Shown here in pieces: positions 1 to 9,722 of a DNA stretch of 64,000 nt (positions within the stretch are counted from its first letter, which is position 1; each line of letters starts with the position of its first letter). The stretch comes from MWBF01 sp040772005 (lineage in GTDB: Bacteria; Chloroflexota; Anaerolineae; CG2-30-64-16): the NCBI GenBank assembly GCA_040772005.1, contig JAXGYZ010000005.1, positions 248,001-312,000 of the forward strand, given 5' to 3'. The translations under genes were made by a program, and so were the position numbers. The notes under the pieces are model-generated. The model was not told where the DNA came from. It ran no database searches and saw only the letters and a program-made list of their open reading frames with translations.

Positions 1-490
1 CGGCCGTCAGCGAGAGCAGGGCCAGTCCCACAGTCGCCAGGCCGACGCCCAGCCACGCGTTGCGCTCCGGCGGCTGGCGCAGGAGCACCGCGGCTGCGAT
101 GGGCACGAACACGATCGACAGGCCGGTGATGAATCCGGCCTTGGCGGGTGTGGTGAGCTGCAATCCGGCGGTCTGGAACGCGTAGCCGGCGAAAAGCGCG
201 CTGCCCACCAGGAGGGATGGCAGGAACAGGCGCGCGAGCCGCCGCGGGTTGAGGCGCGCTACAGAGAAAGGGCCGGACGGCGCGGCGCGCGCAAGCTGCC
301 CGCGGCGCCAGAGCACCAGCGGCACGAGCGCAACGGCAGCCACCGTGAAGCGCAGCGCCATAAAGCTGAACACCGGGAACGCGCTGACCGCGTCCTTGAC
401 CATGACGAAGGTCGCGCCCCAGATCAGCGTGACCAGGAGCAGCGCGGCGTCCGCGAGCAGTTGGCGGGTGGTGGGGGAGTGATCGGGCAT
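1..490 (-). CDS. EamA/DMT-family transporter (partial, C-terminus outside window)
   Basis: Reading the minus strand from the ATG at 490 gives an uninterrupted frame to the left edge (about 163 codons). It begins MPDHSPTTRQLLADAALL and continues into alternating hydrophobic helices with LLVTLIWGATFVMVKDAV, typical of the first EamA repeat of drug/metabolite exporters. It is an inner-membrane protein, and the substrate cannot be predicted. The second EamA repeat is missing only because the window ends. A 47-bp perfect hairpin repeat (501-547) lies 10 bp upstream of the start, in the leader. The family call is solid; the exact role is unknown. Confidence 0.85.
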   Translation of the reverse strand, partial: MPDHSPTTRQLLADAALLLVTLIWGATFVMVKDAVSAFPVFSFMALRFTVAAVALVPLVLWRRGQLARAAPSGPFSVARLNPRRLARLFLPSLLVGSALFAGYAFQTAGLQLTTPAKAGFITGLSIVFVPIAAAVLLRQPPERNAWLGVGLATVGLALLSLTA

Positions 491-500
491 GAACATTTTG

Positions 501-547
501 GAAACCCGTTTTCGTGCGCAGCGCTGCTGCGCACGAAAACGGGTTTC
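501..547. repeat. GAAACCCG palindrome, copy 1 (22-bp perfect stem)
   Basis: Perfect inverted repeat: arms 501-522 and 526-547 with a 3-nt loop. It belongs to a dispersed family (also 8352, 27013, 28728, 39686, 41360, 47814) that shares AGAAACCCG...CGGGTTTCT ends but has variable tips. It sits between the VWA-chelatase gene and the EamA gene, both on the minus strand. Confidence 0.9.
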
Positions 548-553
548 TTGAAG

Positions 554-1605
554 CTATATCCGCCGCGGGCCGCCGGCCACGGAGCCGGGCACGTCGGGCA
601 GGCCGCTGCCCGGTTCGATTTGCCCCGTTGCAGCCGCAGTGCTGACGTGCCGGGCCTCGCCGGGTTGAGTGCTCAGTTCCTTGCGTACGGTGCGCAGCAG
701 CGCCTCGGCCTTCAGTTCGGGCAGGGTGTAACACGGGCCGCCCAGCGCAATGGCTAACTGCTCCGCCAGCCCCCGGTCGAACGCCGGATGCTCCATGTTG
801 ATGACCACGGACCGCAGATGGCTGTCGTGGATCATCTGCGCCATGCGCCCGGCTTCCTCCTGGGGTGGCATGCCTGTGACGGAGACGTTGCCCGCGCCAT
901 CCGTCAGGATGATAATGAGCGGCATGATCTCTGGATTGCGGCGCTGGGCCGCGGTGCAGACGCGATAGGCGGCGAGCAGGCCCGCGGAGAGGGGCGTCTT
1001 GCCGCCGACCGGCACGTCGCGCAGCGCGCGCTGCGCCAGCTCCACGCTCGACGTGGGCGGGAGCACGATCCGCGCTTCCTCACGCTGGAACACGATCAGC
1101 CCGACCTGGTCGCGGCGCTGGTACGCGTCGTGGAGCAGCGAGAGCACCGCGCCCTTCGTCGCCTCGATGCGCTCCGCCGCGGCCATGCTCCATGAGGCAT
1201 CCACGACGAACAGCACGAGGTTGGCCGCCCGGCGCACGCGCACCTTCTTCTGCAGGTCCTGGCGCTGGACAACGAACGCGACCTTGCGCTTGGCGCGTTC
1301 GCTCATCCGGCGGCGCTGGAACGGCGCAGCCGAGCGCAGGGTCGCGTCGAAGGCGAGGTCCTCGGGCCGGCCCTGCATCGGGCGGGCGCGCACGTACCGG
1401 CCGCGCTTGCGTGCGGTCAGGGTGACGCTGCGCTTGCCCGCCGACTGCCGGGTCAGCTTGTCGAGCGGGGTGTCCAGCCGCTTCGGCTGGAAGCTGTCGC
1501 CGATCTGCACGGGGCGCTGGGCCGCAGGGCCCTGGCCCGGCTGGTGTGACTGCGCCGCGCCTTCATCGAGAGGCTGGCCGCTAGCTGAAGTTTCGGCCTG
1601 GTCAG

Positions 1606-1621
<16 letters not shown>
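554..1621 (-). CDS. chlD: Chelatase VWA subunit (ChlD/CobT-like), expressed by -1 frameshift from the upstream ATPase gene
   Basis: The C-terminal half of a magnesium/cobalt-chelatase D subunit. A basic linker is followed by a von Willebrand A domain with the MIDAS motif DASWSMA and the later ILTDGAG. The only conventional start is a GTG at 1510 (318 aa), but the open frame continues upstream without a stop to the A7 run of the preceding ATPase gene. It is then read as S-T-E-P-L-A-D plus a Pro/Gln-rich linker of about 37 residues. A -1 shift there gives a fused AAA+/linker/VWA protein of about 721 aa, the usual ChlD architecture. The VWA domain contacts the large catalytic chelatase subunit (CobN/ChlH), which is not in this window. 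Independent initiation at GTG 1510 is the alternative. Confidence 0.85.

Positions 1622-1627
<6 letters not shown>
1577..1627 (-). promoter_or_regulatory. Programmed -1 ribosomal frameshift signal (slippery A7 plus stem-loop)
   Basis: On the coding (minus) strand the ATPase frame reads GTA AAA AAA GCA, an A AAA AAA slippery heptamer (plus-strand T7, 1621-1627). After a 7-nt spacer comes a perfect 12-bp stem, GCCGCTAGCTGA with TCAGCTAGCGGC (plus 1602-1613 and 1577-1588), and a 13-nt loop. The zero-frame TAG stop lies inside the 5' arm. Slipping back one base enters the VWA frame exactly. All canonical elements of a -1 frameshift cassette are present in the right order and spacing. Confidence 0.85.
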
Positions 1628-2718
<1,091 letters not shown>

Positions 2719-2761
2719 GAATAACGCTCCATGTCGGGTGCGGTCAATTACGAAGGAATAT

Positions 2762-2780
2762 TATACCACACAGTGGTATA
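2762..2780. promoter_or_regulatory. Palindromic operator upstream of murQ
   Basis: TATACCAC-ACA-GTGGTATA is a perfect 8-bp inverted repeat with a 3-bp centre, 20 bp upstream of the murQ start in the divergent murQ/chelatase intergenic region. The TGGTATA half-site resembles GntR/HutC-type operators of amino-sugar regulators. No cognate regulator gene is visible in the window. Confidence 0.55.
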
Positions 2781-2800
2781 CTCGCACTCAGGAGGCTGCG

Positions 2801-3703
2801 ATGGATTTGACCCGACTCACCACCGAGCAGCGCAACCCGGCGACCGCAGAGATCGACCGGCTGAACGCGCTGGAGATCGTCACGCTGATCAACCGGGAGG
2901 ACATCACCGTTCCCGCGGCCATCACGCCGTGCCTGCCGGTCATCGCGGCGCTGGTGGAGGCCGCGGCCGCGGCGCTGGGCCGGGGCGGCCGACTGGTCTA
3001 CATCGGCGCGGGCACGAGCGGGCGACTCGGCGTGCTGGACGCGTCCGAGTGCCCGCCGACCTACGGCGTCGAGCCCGGCCTGGTCGTCGGGTTGATGGCG
3101 GGCGGCGACCTCGCGCTGCGCAACAGCATCGAGGGGGTCGAGGACGACGAGGCGCAGGGCGTGGCCGATGTGCAGGCGGTCGGGCTGGCCGCGGCGGATG
3201 TGCTGGTCGGCATCGCGGCGAGCGGCCGCACGCCCTACACTCTCGCGGCGATGCGCTATGCCCGGAGCATCGGCGCGGCAGTCGGCTGCATCGTCAACTC
3301 GCCCGGCTCACCGATGGCGGAGGTGGCGGATTTTCCGATCGTCGCGGTGACCGGGCCGGAGGTCGTCACCGGCTCGACGCGCATGAAGGCAGGGACCGCA
3401 CAGAAGCTCGTGCTCAACATGATCTCGACGGCAACCATGATCCGTCTGGGGAAGGTGTACGGCAACCTCATGGTGGACGTGCAGCCGACCAACCGCAAGT
3501 TGGTCCAGCGGGCGCAAAACATCGTACGTGAGGCAACGGGGGCCAGTGCGGAGGATGCCGCGGCAGCGCTGGCGCGGTACGGCTCCACGAAGGCCGCCAT
3601 CCTGGGACTGCTGACGGGGGCGGATGTGGCACGCGCGCACGAGCTCCTGGCACAGCATGGCGGGCGGCTGCGCGACGCCGTCAACGAATCGCGCCACGAA
3701 TGA
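2801..3703 (+). CDS. murQ: N-acetylmuramic acid 6-phosphate etherase
   Basis: 300-aa SIS-domain etherase. It cleaves the lactyl ether of MurNAc-6-P to GlcNAc-6-P in cytoplasmic peptidoglycan recycling. Family signatures include TEQRNPAT at the N-terminus, the SIS loop YIGAGTSGRLGVLDASE (about 70-86), GIAASGRTPY (about 140) and TGSTRMKAGTAQK (about 204). The ATG at 2801 is preferred over the upstream in-frame ATG at 2738 because AGGAGG lies 6 bp before it and the family begins with M-D/x-L-x-x-L-T-T-E. No anmK or PTS gene neighbours it. A palindromic operator precedes it. Confidence 0.95.
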   Translation: MDLTRLTTEQRNPATAEIDRLNALEIVTLINREDITVPAAITPCLPVIAALVEAAAAALGRGGRLVYIGAGTSGRLGVLDASECPPTYGVEPGLVVGLMAGGDLALRNSIEGVEDDEAQGVADVQAVGLAAADVLVGIAASGRTPYTLAAMRYARSIGAAVGCIVNSPGSPMAEVADFPIVAVTGPEVVTGSTRMKAGTAQKLVLNMISTATMIRLGKVYGNLMVDVQPTNRKLVQRAQNIVREATGASAEDAAAALARYGSTKAAILGLLTGADVARAHELLAQHGGRLRDAVNESRHE

Positions 3704-3733
3704 ACGAATGACGCGTGTGGCGGGCTTGCGCGG

Positions 3734-4138
3734 CTACTCCTGCGTCCAGTCTTCGACGCGCAAGCCGGCGACCCGCCTGAACTCGCGCACGTTGCTGGTC
3801 ACGAGCGTCAGGTCGCGGCTGAGCGCCTGGGCTGCAATCAGCAGGTCATACGGTCCGATAGGCGAGCCTGCCGCCTCGAGTCGTGCGCGTACCTTGCCGT
3901 ATTGCGCGGCCGCCTCGTAGTCGAGGTCGAGGATGGCAAACGGGAGCAGGAACAGGTCCAGCGCGCGCTGGTTGCGTTCCGGCTCGCGGCTGCGCTGCAC
4001 GCCGTATTGCAGCTCGGCCACTGAGACGACGGATACGCCGAGGTCTTCGGGGGTGAGGGCCATCACCCGTTGGAGCAATCCTGGCGAGCGCTGGCGGATG
4101 AGTTCGATGCAGATGTCGGTGTCCAGCAGGTATTTCAC
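3734..4138 (-). CDS. vapC: VapC-family PIN-domain ribonuclease toxin
   Basis: 134-aa PIN domain. The acidic catalytic set is visible: D in LLDTDICIE near the N-terminus, E in VVSVAELQYG, D in GPYDLLIAAQA, and the terminal VTSNVREF motif. VapC toxins are Mg-dependent RNases that cut tRNA or rRNA. The start codon overlaps the stop of the upstream antitoxin gene by 4 bp (ATGA type), so translational coupling is likely. Length is standard. Confidence 0.92.
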   Translation of the reverse strand: MKYLLDTDICIELIRQRSPGLLQRVMALTPEDLGVSVVSVAELQYGVQRSREPERNQRALDLFLLPFAILDLDYEAAAQYGKVRARLEAAGSPIGPYDLLIAAQALSRDLTLVTSNVREFRRVAGLRVEDWTQE

Positions 4139-4371
4139 TCGAATAGGTCCTTGCGGATTTGCTGGGGCGGCTGCGCGCGCTCAGCCATGTAGTCGGCAGA
4201 GAAGAGCTCCAGGGCCTCGCGCAGCGGCTGCCAGGGATCGTCGCGCGGCAGCAGCACGATCGCGTTCCCCATCCGCTTGATGTAGACGCGATCGCCCTTG
4301 AAGCGGTAGTTCTTCGGCAGGCGGACGGCCTGGCTGTTGCCGCTGGTGAATAGGCGTGCTTGTTCCATCAT
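4135..4371 (-). CDS. vapB: VapB/VagC-type antitoxin, AbrB-like DNA-binding
   Basis: 78-aa antitoxin. The swapped-hairpin AbrB fold is recognisable in ARLFTSGNSQAVRLPKNYRF, followed by an acidic, aromatic C-terminal tail that binds the toxin. Start ATG at 4371 (a second ATG follows at once, at 4368). It overlaps vapC by 4 bp. Two GTATATAC boxes lie just upstream and are the probable autoregulatory operator. Confidence 0.92.
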   Translation of the reverse strand: MMEQARLFTSGNSQAVRLPKNYRFKGDRVYIKRMGNAIVLLPRDDPWQPLREALELFSADYMAERAQPPQQIRKDLFE

Positions 4372-4385
4372 GTCCTCATAGGAGT

Positions 4386-4407
4386 GTATATACCCCTCCG
4401 TATATAC
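4386..4407. promoter_or_regulatory. Double GTATATAC operator of vapBC
   Basis: Two copies of the self-complementary octamer GTATATAC (4386-4393 and 4400-4407), with centres 14 bp apart, 15 bp upstream of the vapB start. Duplicate palindromes at this position are typical of VapB-VapC conditional-cooperativity operators. Confidence 0.6.
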
Positions 4408-4450
4408 TACATCGCAATCGGTGCGGTGTCAAGAAGCATGCACGCCATGG

Positions 4451-4621
4451 GCGCGTTGCATACTGGGGGCGAACGCGGCCAGCGCGCATACGCGAATGGC
4501 GCTGCGGCGCTGGGCACGGATACCCGAATATCCCGCCGCGGCGCACACGATTCGCGTATTCGTGGCGCGCCAGCGCATTCGTTTATCCGCGATGGCCGCG
4601 CCCCCAACGTGAAACGCACCC
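4451..4621. repeat. 171-bp MITE-like imperfect palindrome, copy 1
   Basis: Nearly identical to 15618-15788 (same length, few substitutions), with a diverged relative at 55306-55442. The ends form an imperfect inverted repeat (GCGTTT...TGGGGGCG...GCGGCCA against TGGCCGCGCCCCCAACG...AAACGC). The interior carries more inverted GCGAAT/ATTCGC boxes. It carries no gene. It fills the gap between vapB and the DUF1906 gene. Confidence 0.85.
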
Positions 4622-4634
4622 GCACGCCATAACA

Positions 4635-6317
4635 TCACTGCATCATCATTGGCAGCCAGACCCGGGGTGGGAACTGGGGCAGCGGGAATACGGCGACGAT
4701 GCCGTCGAGCACGTCGGCGTCGATGTTCAGCGACGTGCTGCCCCACGTCTCGATGTGGCCGCCCGTGTACTGGCGCAGCCGCTGGTGGTTGATCCACAGG
4801 TCGTTCGACAGCCGGAGGACATCCCAGACGGTCGCCTCGGGATCGAAGTAGGTCCGGATCCAGTTGGCCGCCCAGATGGCATCCGGCGGCTCCGGCTGGT
4901 TCGTAAGCGCGCTCAGCGTCGCCCCGACCCCGTAGACGCCCGACAACTGGCCGCGCAGGTGCAACTGGGCCGTCCAGCCCGCGATGAAGGACTCCACGGC
5001 CTCATGGCATTGCACGTTGTTCGTGTCGTAGTACTCCATGTCATAATAAACGATCGACCCCCGGCCGTCCGCCTCGGTCAGCCCCAGCACGGCCAGCACA
5101 TCCGCCGCATTGGCCGCCTCGCCCGCGCCCTGCCAGTATGCTACCGCGGGATTCGGGTCCATGCGTTCCTTCTGGTGGGTGTAGCAAGGAGCCTGTGGGC
5201 CGACCCAGGTCGGGATGAATGTCCAGCCCTGGCGTGCAAACTCGTGCAGCAGGGACGCGCTCAGCGCCTTGTTGCTGCACGCGCGGCTGGTGCCGCCGAT
5301 GTAGAGGTTGACGGCCCGGTACGGGCTGTTGAAGCTCCAATCCATGAGCTGTTCGGGCCGCGCGACTTCGCACTTGTCGAAGCCGTGGCCGGTGACAGCG
5401 CGCCTGTGCGGCGCGGGGAGCATGGCCGGCGTGCTGGCCGCGGCAGGTGCAGCCGGGTCCGGCAGGGTGTAGACAGTAGAAGGCTCCACACCCGCGGGCA
5501 GCGGCAGGTCCGTCCACGTCCTGCCGCCGTCCGTCGTCCGGCGCAGGCCATGCGCCAGCGTGCAGCGGCTCGCTGTCCGGTCGCACTGGCCGCGGCCGTA
5601 GGCTGCCCAGGCTGTCCCGTCATCGGCCCGCTCGACGCGCGCCGTGTCCTGCCCGGTCATCCCTGCTTCCTCTGCGGCCTCGGTGGCTGAGAGGCGCTGC
5701 CACGTTCGTCCGCCGTGGGCGGTGCGATACGCTTCCTCGCCAGTCGGTCCGCCCGTCACATAGCCAACCTGCGCACTCGTGAAGCGCACCGGTTCGCCCA
5801 GCGGCAGGGCCAGCCGCTCCCACGTCAGGCCGCCATCGGTCGTGCGGAACAGGTCGCCGGTGCTGAAGTTGCTGCTGGTCAGGTGTTTGACGACGAGCCA
5901 GCCGTGCAGCGCATCCAGCCGTTCGAGGTACAGCGCACCGGGGTAGTTGCCCGCCTCGCCTGGGGCAAAGAGGTCGAGCCGAGCCTGCTCCCACGTCTGG
6001 CCGGCGTCGCGCGTGCGGGCCAGCGTGTAGCGCGCGGCGCCGTCTGCGGCGGGGACTGTCGTTACGAGCCAGCCGGCCCCGCCATTCACGAACGCGGCTG
6101 CGCCCGGCCCGGCTGCTACGATTCCCTCCGGCGTGATGTCGCGCCACTGCGCGCCCGCGGATTCGGTCCAGTACAGCCGCCCGTCCATCAGCAGCCAGCC
6201 TTGCGCGGCTGTGACCGGGCCGAAATCGTCGATGCCGCCCTGGGCTGCTGCAGCCGGGGCCGAGAGCCCGGCCAGCGCCAGCCAGGCGGCAAGGGTGAAT
6301 GTCGTTAGTAAGCTCAC
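4635..6317 (-). CDS. Secreted BNR-propeller plus DUF1906 (glycoside-hydrolase-like) protein
   Basis: 560 aa. An N-terminal signal peptide ends near AAAA (about residues 1-26). Then come sialidase/YCF48-like propeller repeats with Asp-box-like cores (RTTDGGLTWERL, RTTDGGRTWTDL), about 40-280. The C-terminal DUF1906 domain (Rv2525c-like TIM barrel) starts at GHGFDKCEVA and covers about 310-540, with conserved acidic residues in IVYYDMEYYDTN. DUF1906 proteins are proposed to act on cell-wall or exopolysaccharide glycans; the substrate is unknown. The chain ends PPRVWLPMMMQ, a hydrophobic tail like those seen on exported proteins of this lineage (recollection, not checked). Single gene flanked by repeats. 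Confidence 0.8.
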   Translation of the reverse strand: MSLLTTFTLAAWLALAGLSAPAAAAQGGIDDFGPVTAAQGWLLMDGRLYWTESAGAQWRDITPEGIVAAGPGAAAFVNGGAGWLVTTVPAADGAARYTLARTRDAGQTWEQARLDLFAPGEAGNYPGALYLERLDALHGWLVVKHLTSSNFSTGDLFRTTDGGLTWERLALPLGEPVRFTSAQVGYVTGGPTGEEAYRTAHGGRTWQRLSATEAAEEAGMTGQDTARVERADDGTAWAAYGRGQCDRTASRCTLAHGLRRTTDGGRTWTDLPLPAGVEPSTVYTLPDPAAPAAASTPAMLPAPHRRAVTGHGFDKCEVARPEQLMDWSFNSPYRAVNLYIGGTSRACSNKALSASLLHEFARQGWTFIPTWVGPQAPCYTHQKERMDPNPAVAYWQGAGEAANAADVLAVLGLTEADGRGSIVYYDMEYYDTNNVQCHEAVESFIAGWTAQLHLRGQLSGVYGVGATLSALTNQPEPPDAIWAANWIRTYFDPEATVWDVLRLSNDLWINHQRLRQYTGGHIETWGSTSLNIDADVLDGIVAVFPLPQFPPRVWLPMMMQ

Positions 6318-6548
6318 ATTCGCTCCTGGGTGATGGGTGGGGCTACCTCAGAGTGTAACCACGGAACACACGGACCATGCGGAAGAATGTTCTGACGATA
6401 AGTCCTTGACATCGTGCGCGCCGGCGCGAGTTCCATCCATCATGTGATTTGCGCCTGGCCTTGTAAGGGGTGCTACATTGCGCAGCAACTTTTTCCCATA
6501 GACTGGGGATATGTATTCGTTTTATGGCATACACAATGGAGGTGTTAC

Positions 6549-6752
6549 ATGGCAGTCGTGAAAGTCGTGGAACTTCTGGCCCAGTCGCCGGACGGCTGGG
6601 AAGCGGCAACCCGGGAAGCGTTGCGCGTGGCGTCGAAGACGCTCCGCAACATCCAGAGCATCTATGTTGAGAACATGCAGGCCGTGGTAGAGAACAACGA
6701 GATCACGGCCTATCGCGTGAACGTCAAGGTGTCGTTCAAGGTCGAGGAATGA
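6549..6752 (+). CDS. Dodecin
   Basis: 67-aa small beta-alpha-beta-beta flavin-binding protein that forms dodecamers. It starts MAVVKVVELLAQSPDGWE and ends in the VKVSFKVEE strand typical of bacterial dodecins. The ATG at 6549 is chosen because GGAGGT lies 5 bp upstream; the longer in-frame ORF has no ribosome binding site and would add a non-homologous extension. Probably buffers free flavin. Followed at once by heptamer repeat B1. Confidence 0.93.
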   Translation: MAVVKVVELLAQSPDGWEAATREALRVASKTLRNIQSIYVENMQAVVENNEITAYRVNVKVSFKVEE

Positions 6753-6901
6753 CGTGACAAGGTGACCGGGTGAAGAGGTGACAAGGTGACAAGGTGATGT
6801 GGACGGGCAGGGCCTCCGCAATATACGCATGACCTGCGATTGTGGATAGAAGGCTCAACCTACCACTCAACAGTCACCTTGTCACCTCTTCACCTTGTCA
6901 T
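6753..6901. repeat. Heptamer-type (GTGACAAGG)n ... (CCTTGTCAC)n inverted element, copy 1
   Basis: Direct runs of GGTGACAA/GGTGAAGA variants on the left, an 80-bp core, then the complementary TCACCTTG runs on the right. The right arm overlaps the end of the neighbouring hydrolase gene (stop at 6898). In translation these runs give spurious SPVHLFT-like peptides. Same family at 9438, 13829, 14325, 20581, 21890, 23937, 29831, 36897 and 49309-49650. Confidence 0.8.
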
Positions 6902-8322
6902 GCAGTTCGTCCCACCAACTGCGGCTGCTCCAGCGGGCCGAAATTCACGTTCAGCTTGGCATCCATGGTTACGGTATCGCCGTCGAACCGGCAGGTCAGC
7001 GTCCGGCTGAACGGTGTGCCGTAGTAGCATAGCTGCGCCAGGTAAGTGTCTGCCGCGGTCCACGCACCCGCAGCTACAACGGGCATAACCATGCCTCGCA
7101 ACGCGGGCGCTATTCCGCGCACCCATGCGCCTTCACCGATCGTCACCGGATACGCTCCCGTCACAGCGCTCAAAGTCAGTACCGGCTGCGGGCCGCTGAA
7201 GTCGAACGCCAGCGCGGCCAGCCCATCCGCGTTCTGCGGCAACGCATAGCAGCGCCCCGACACCTGCGCGGCCAGCGGCGGGGTGGGCAGGCCGGACGGG
7301 ATCGGCAGCGCCAGCCCGGCCAGGCGCTCCCGCAACTGCCGTTCGGCTGCGGGAGCGGCGGGCCGCGCCTTCTCTTCCGCCGCGGGCAGGATGTGCTCCC
7401 AGATAGCATCGAGGACGGCCTGCATGTTGCTCACGCCGGAGGTCATCGCCATCACCATATCCTGCTCCGGCATGACGATACAGTACTGGCCGAACGCACC
7501 GTCGCCTCGGAACGCATTGTGGCGGCAGCGCCAGTACTGGTAGCCGTAGCCTTGCGCCCAGTCGCTCGCGGGGTCCGTGCCGTTGGGCACCTGGCGGGCC
7601 GTCGCCTCGGCCACCCACGCGGCGGGGATGATCTGCCGGCCCTGCCACATGCCGCCCTGCAGGAGTGTCTGGCCGAAGCGCGCGATCTCCTCCGTCCGCA
7701 GGAACAGACCCCAGCCGCCCGTGCAGATGCCGTCGGGCGTCAGTTCCCATTCCGGCGTCGGGATGCCGAGCGGCTCGAACAGCCGGGGGCGCAGGTAGTC
7801 CACGAGTCGCTCGCCCGTCAGCCGTTGGACGATGGCCGAGATGACGTTGGACGCCTGGCTGTTGTACAGGAAGTGCGTGCCCGGCTTGTACTTGACCGGC
7901 GCAGCGAGGAACGCGCGCGTCCAGTCGCCGGCATCACGGTCAGGCTGCGGCTCGACCGCGTGGCCCGTGGTCATGGTCAGCAGGTCGCGCACGCGCATCG
8001 CGGCGAGATTCTTGCTGACCCGCTTGGGCAGCAGGTCGGGGAAGAACGATACGACCTGGTCATCCACGGACAGCCGGCCCTCGTCCACGGCGAACCCGCA
8101 GGCAGTTGACGTAAAGCTCTTGGTCAGGGAGAACAGCATGTGCGGGATATCCGCCGCATAGGGGTGCCACCAGCCTTCGGCCACGACGTGCCCGTGGCGT
8201 AACAGCATCAGGCTGTGCAGCTCGAGGTCCTGGCTTGCGATGGTGTCCAGGAACGCGAGGACGGCTGCGGACGGGATTCCCTGCGCCTCGGGCGCAGAGC
8301 GGGGCAGTGTATTGTCGGTCAT
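6898..8322 (-). CDS. Serine hydrolase, class C beta-lactamase/esterase fold
   Basis: 474 aa. The catalytic SxxK is SLTK (residues 65-68, context HMLFSLTKSFT). The YxN-type motif is YNS (153-155, FLYNSQASNV). Beta-lactamase-superfamily hydrolases with this arrangement include esterases, D-aminopeptidases and PBP-like enzymes; no signal peptide is seen, so a cytoplasmic esterase/peptidase is plausible. The last 120 residues form an extra C-terminal domain. ATG at 8322; a family-A hairpin lies 30 bp upstream. Confidence 0.85.
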   Translation of the reverse strand: MTDNTLPRSAPEAQGIPSAAVLAFLDTIASQDLELHSLMLLRHGHVVAEGWWHPYAADIPHMLFSLTKSFTSTACGFAVDEGRLSVDDQVVSFFPDLLPKRVSKNLAAMRVRDLLTMTTGHAVEPQPDRDAGDWTRAFLAAPVKYKPGTHFLYNSQASNVISAIVQRLTGERLVDYLRPRLFEPLGIPTPEWELTPDGICTGGWGLFLRTEEIARFGQTLLQGGMWQGRQIIPAAWVAEATARQVPNGTDPASDWAQGYGYQYWRCRHNAFRGDGAFGQYCIVMPEQDMVMAMTSGVSNMQAVLDAIWEHILPAAEEKARPAAPAAERQLRERLAGLALPIPSGLPTPPLAAQVSGRCYALPQNADGLAALAFDFSGPQPVLTLSAVTGAYPVTIGEGAWVRGIAPALRGMVMPVVAAGAWTAADTYLAQLCYYGTPFSRTLTCRFDGDTVTMDAKLNVNFGPLEQPQLVGRTA

Positions 8323-8351
8323 CGATGACCCCCTTTGACAGACTCGCTTGG

Positions 8352-8384
8352 AGAAACCCGCTTTCTCACAGAAACCGGGTTTCT
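8352..8384. repeat. GAAACCCG palindrome, copy 2
   Basis: AGAAACCCG ... CGGGTTTCT arms with an inner TTTC/GAAA-type tip; shorter and less perfect than copy 1. Lies in the leader of the minus-strand hydrolase gene. Confidence 0.75.
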
Positions 8385-8561
8385 GAAGGGATTATATTCC
8401 TCCCGCCGCAAACCCGCGAATCGGATCAGCAGCCGTTCTACTGGAACCCTGCTGGCCGGTCTGCCGTCATACTGACAAGTGTGCCAGCCCGGACCGACGT
8501 TCTGGCCCGAACGCAACTACGTCGCCGGGCTGCCACCCTATTCCTCTATGTGGAGGCGCAG

Positions 8562-9440
8562 ATGAAACGTCCTGTTGTTCTGAGCGTGCTGGCGTTGACC
8601 ACCCTGTTGCTGGCAGCGTGCTATCCGCCACCCTACGCACCTGCCACTCCATCGCCAATCGCCCTGGCAACCGCAGCACCGACGCCGGCAGAGGCAGCGG
8701 CGGTCGTAGCCGCTGTTCGCGCGGAAACGCAGACCGAACACCTCTCGCCCGATGGCCGCTGGCGCGCCGTGGTCTATACTTATCCCTGTGTAGAGATCGA
8801 AGGCGTGCGGCTGGCGTATGATGAGCTGCGGCTGATCAGCGTGGACTCCGGCACAGATCCGCTCATCGCGCACCAGTTGCAGAACTGCGAGGGGCTGGGC
8901 GCCTCCGGATTAGCGGGCCAGTTCTGGTCGGCCAACAGCCGCTACTTCTACTATACGGATGCGCGGTATGGCGTGCCTGACGGCGGCTGCAGGCCCTTCA
9001 CGCCGCCTACGTTCCGCCTGGATCCCGCCATGCTCGCGGCGCAGCCGCTCGGCAGCGGCCCGCGCTCGCCCGACGGGACGCGCCTGGCCGCCTGGCAGGA
9101 CGGCGAGTTGGTCGTCTGGGACCTGGAGACCGGCGCGGCGGAGCATGTCTCACCCCTTGATTCAGCCAACGTGCAGGGGGCTATCGCTTGGTCGCCCGAC
9201 GGGCAGTCGCTGGTCTATCTGCAGACCGAGAACCCCTGCCCGCCCAGCGGCCGTGCGATCATCACGCGAATTAACCTGCCTGGCCTGGAGCAGTCCGTGG
9301 TGCTCGATACCGCCGAACTCGATCAGCAGCCGCGCTTCTATCTCGGCCTCGCCTGGGATGCAGCCGACACCCTGCGCCTCGTGGCTGAAGAGGGCGCGGA
9401 GTGGCGCCTGGACCTGACGACCGGCGCGCTGACGAAGTGA
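8562..9440 (+). CDS. Lipoprotein with TolB/WD40-like propeller repeats
   Basis: 292 aa from the ATG at 8562 (GGAGG 6 bp upstream; the frame is open further 5' but that part is non-coding in character). A lipoprotein signal MKRPVVLSVLALTTLLLAAC with Cys at residue 20 is followed by a Pro/Ala/Thr-rich linker. Repeated blades carry S-P-D-G (HLSPDGRW, RSPDGTRL, WSPDGQS), the PD40 signature. Likely surface-anchored; ligand unknown. Confidence 0.8.
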   Translation: MKRPVVLSVLALTTLLLAACYPPPYAPATPSPIALATAAPTPAEAAAVVAAVRAETQTEHLSPDGRWRAVVYTYPCVEIEGVRLAYDELRLISVDSGTDPLIAHQLQNCEGLGASGLAGQFWSANSRYFYYTDARYGVPDGGCRPFTPPTFRLDPAMLAAQPLGSGPRSPDGTRLAAWQDGELVVWDLETGAAEHVSPLDSANVQGAIAWSPDGQSLVYLQTENPCPPSGRAIITRINLPGLEQSVVLDTAELDQQPRFYLGLAWDAADTLRLVAEEGAEWRLDLTTGALTK

Positions 9441-9690
9441 CAAGGTGAAGAGGTGAACAGGCGAACAGGCGAACAGGTGAAGTGGCGATGTGGGAGTCGA
9501 GGCTTCAGCCGGTTTGGCCGTGTGTTCACGTTCACCACCTGACCGGCTGAAGCCTCGACTCCAGGTGCACCCGTTCACGGTCCCGATGTCGCTTGCATCT
9601 GAGGATGCGAGCTCCTCACCTGTTCTCCCGTTCACCTCTTCTCCTGTTCTCCTGTTCGCCCGTTCCCCTCTTCATCGGTTCACCCTAGCC
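9438..9690. repeat. Heptamer-type inverted element, copy 2, with GAGTCGAGGCTTCAGCCGG core
   Basis: Left run GGTGAACAGG..., core containing GGAGTCGAGGCTTCAGCCGG and its inverse CCGGCTGAAGCCTCGACTCC, a GCATCTGAGGATGC palindrome, then right runs of TCACCTGTTCTCC. The same core recurs near 21930, 37020 and 49552-49640. Confidence 0.8.
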
Positions 9691-9692
9691 AA

Positions 9693-9722
9693 TTGGACAC
9701 GAACGGCATTGTCTCCTAAAAT
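9693..9722 (+). promoter_or_regulatory. Sigma70-type promoter for glgP
   Basis: TTGGAC (9693-9698), 18-bp spacer, TAAAAT (9717-9722), about 70 bp upstream of the glgP start and just outside the repeat element. Confidence 0.5.

Noticed and set aside
4356..5690. 444-codon plus-strand frame opposite the DUF1906 gene
   Set aside because: Shadow frame; it runs through the MITE-like element and lacks domain signatures.
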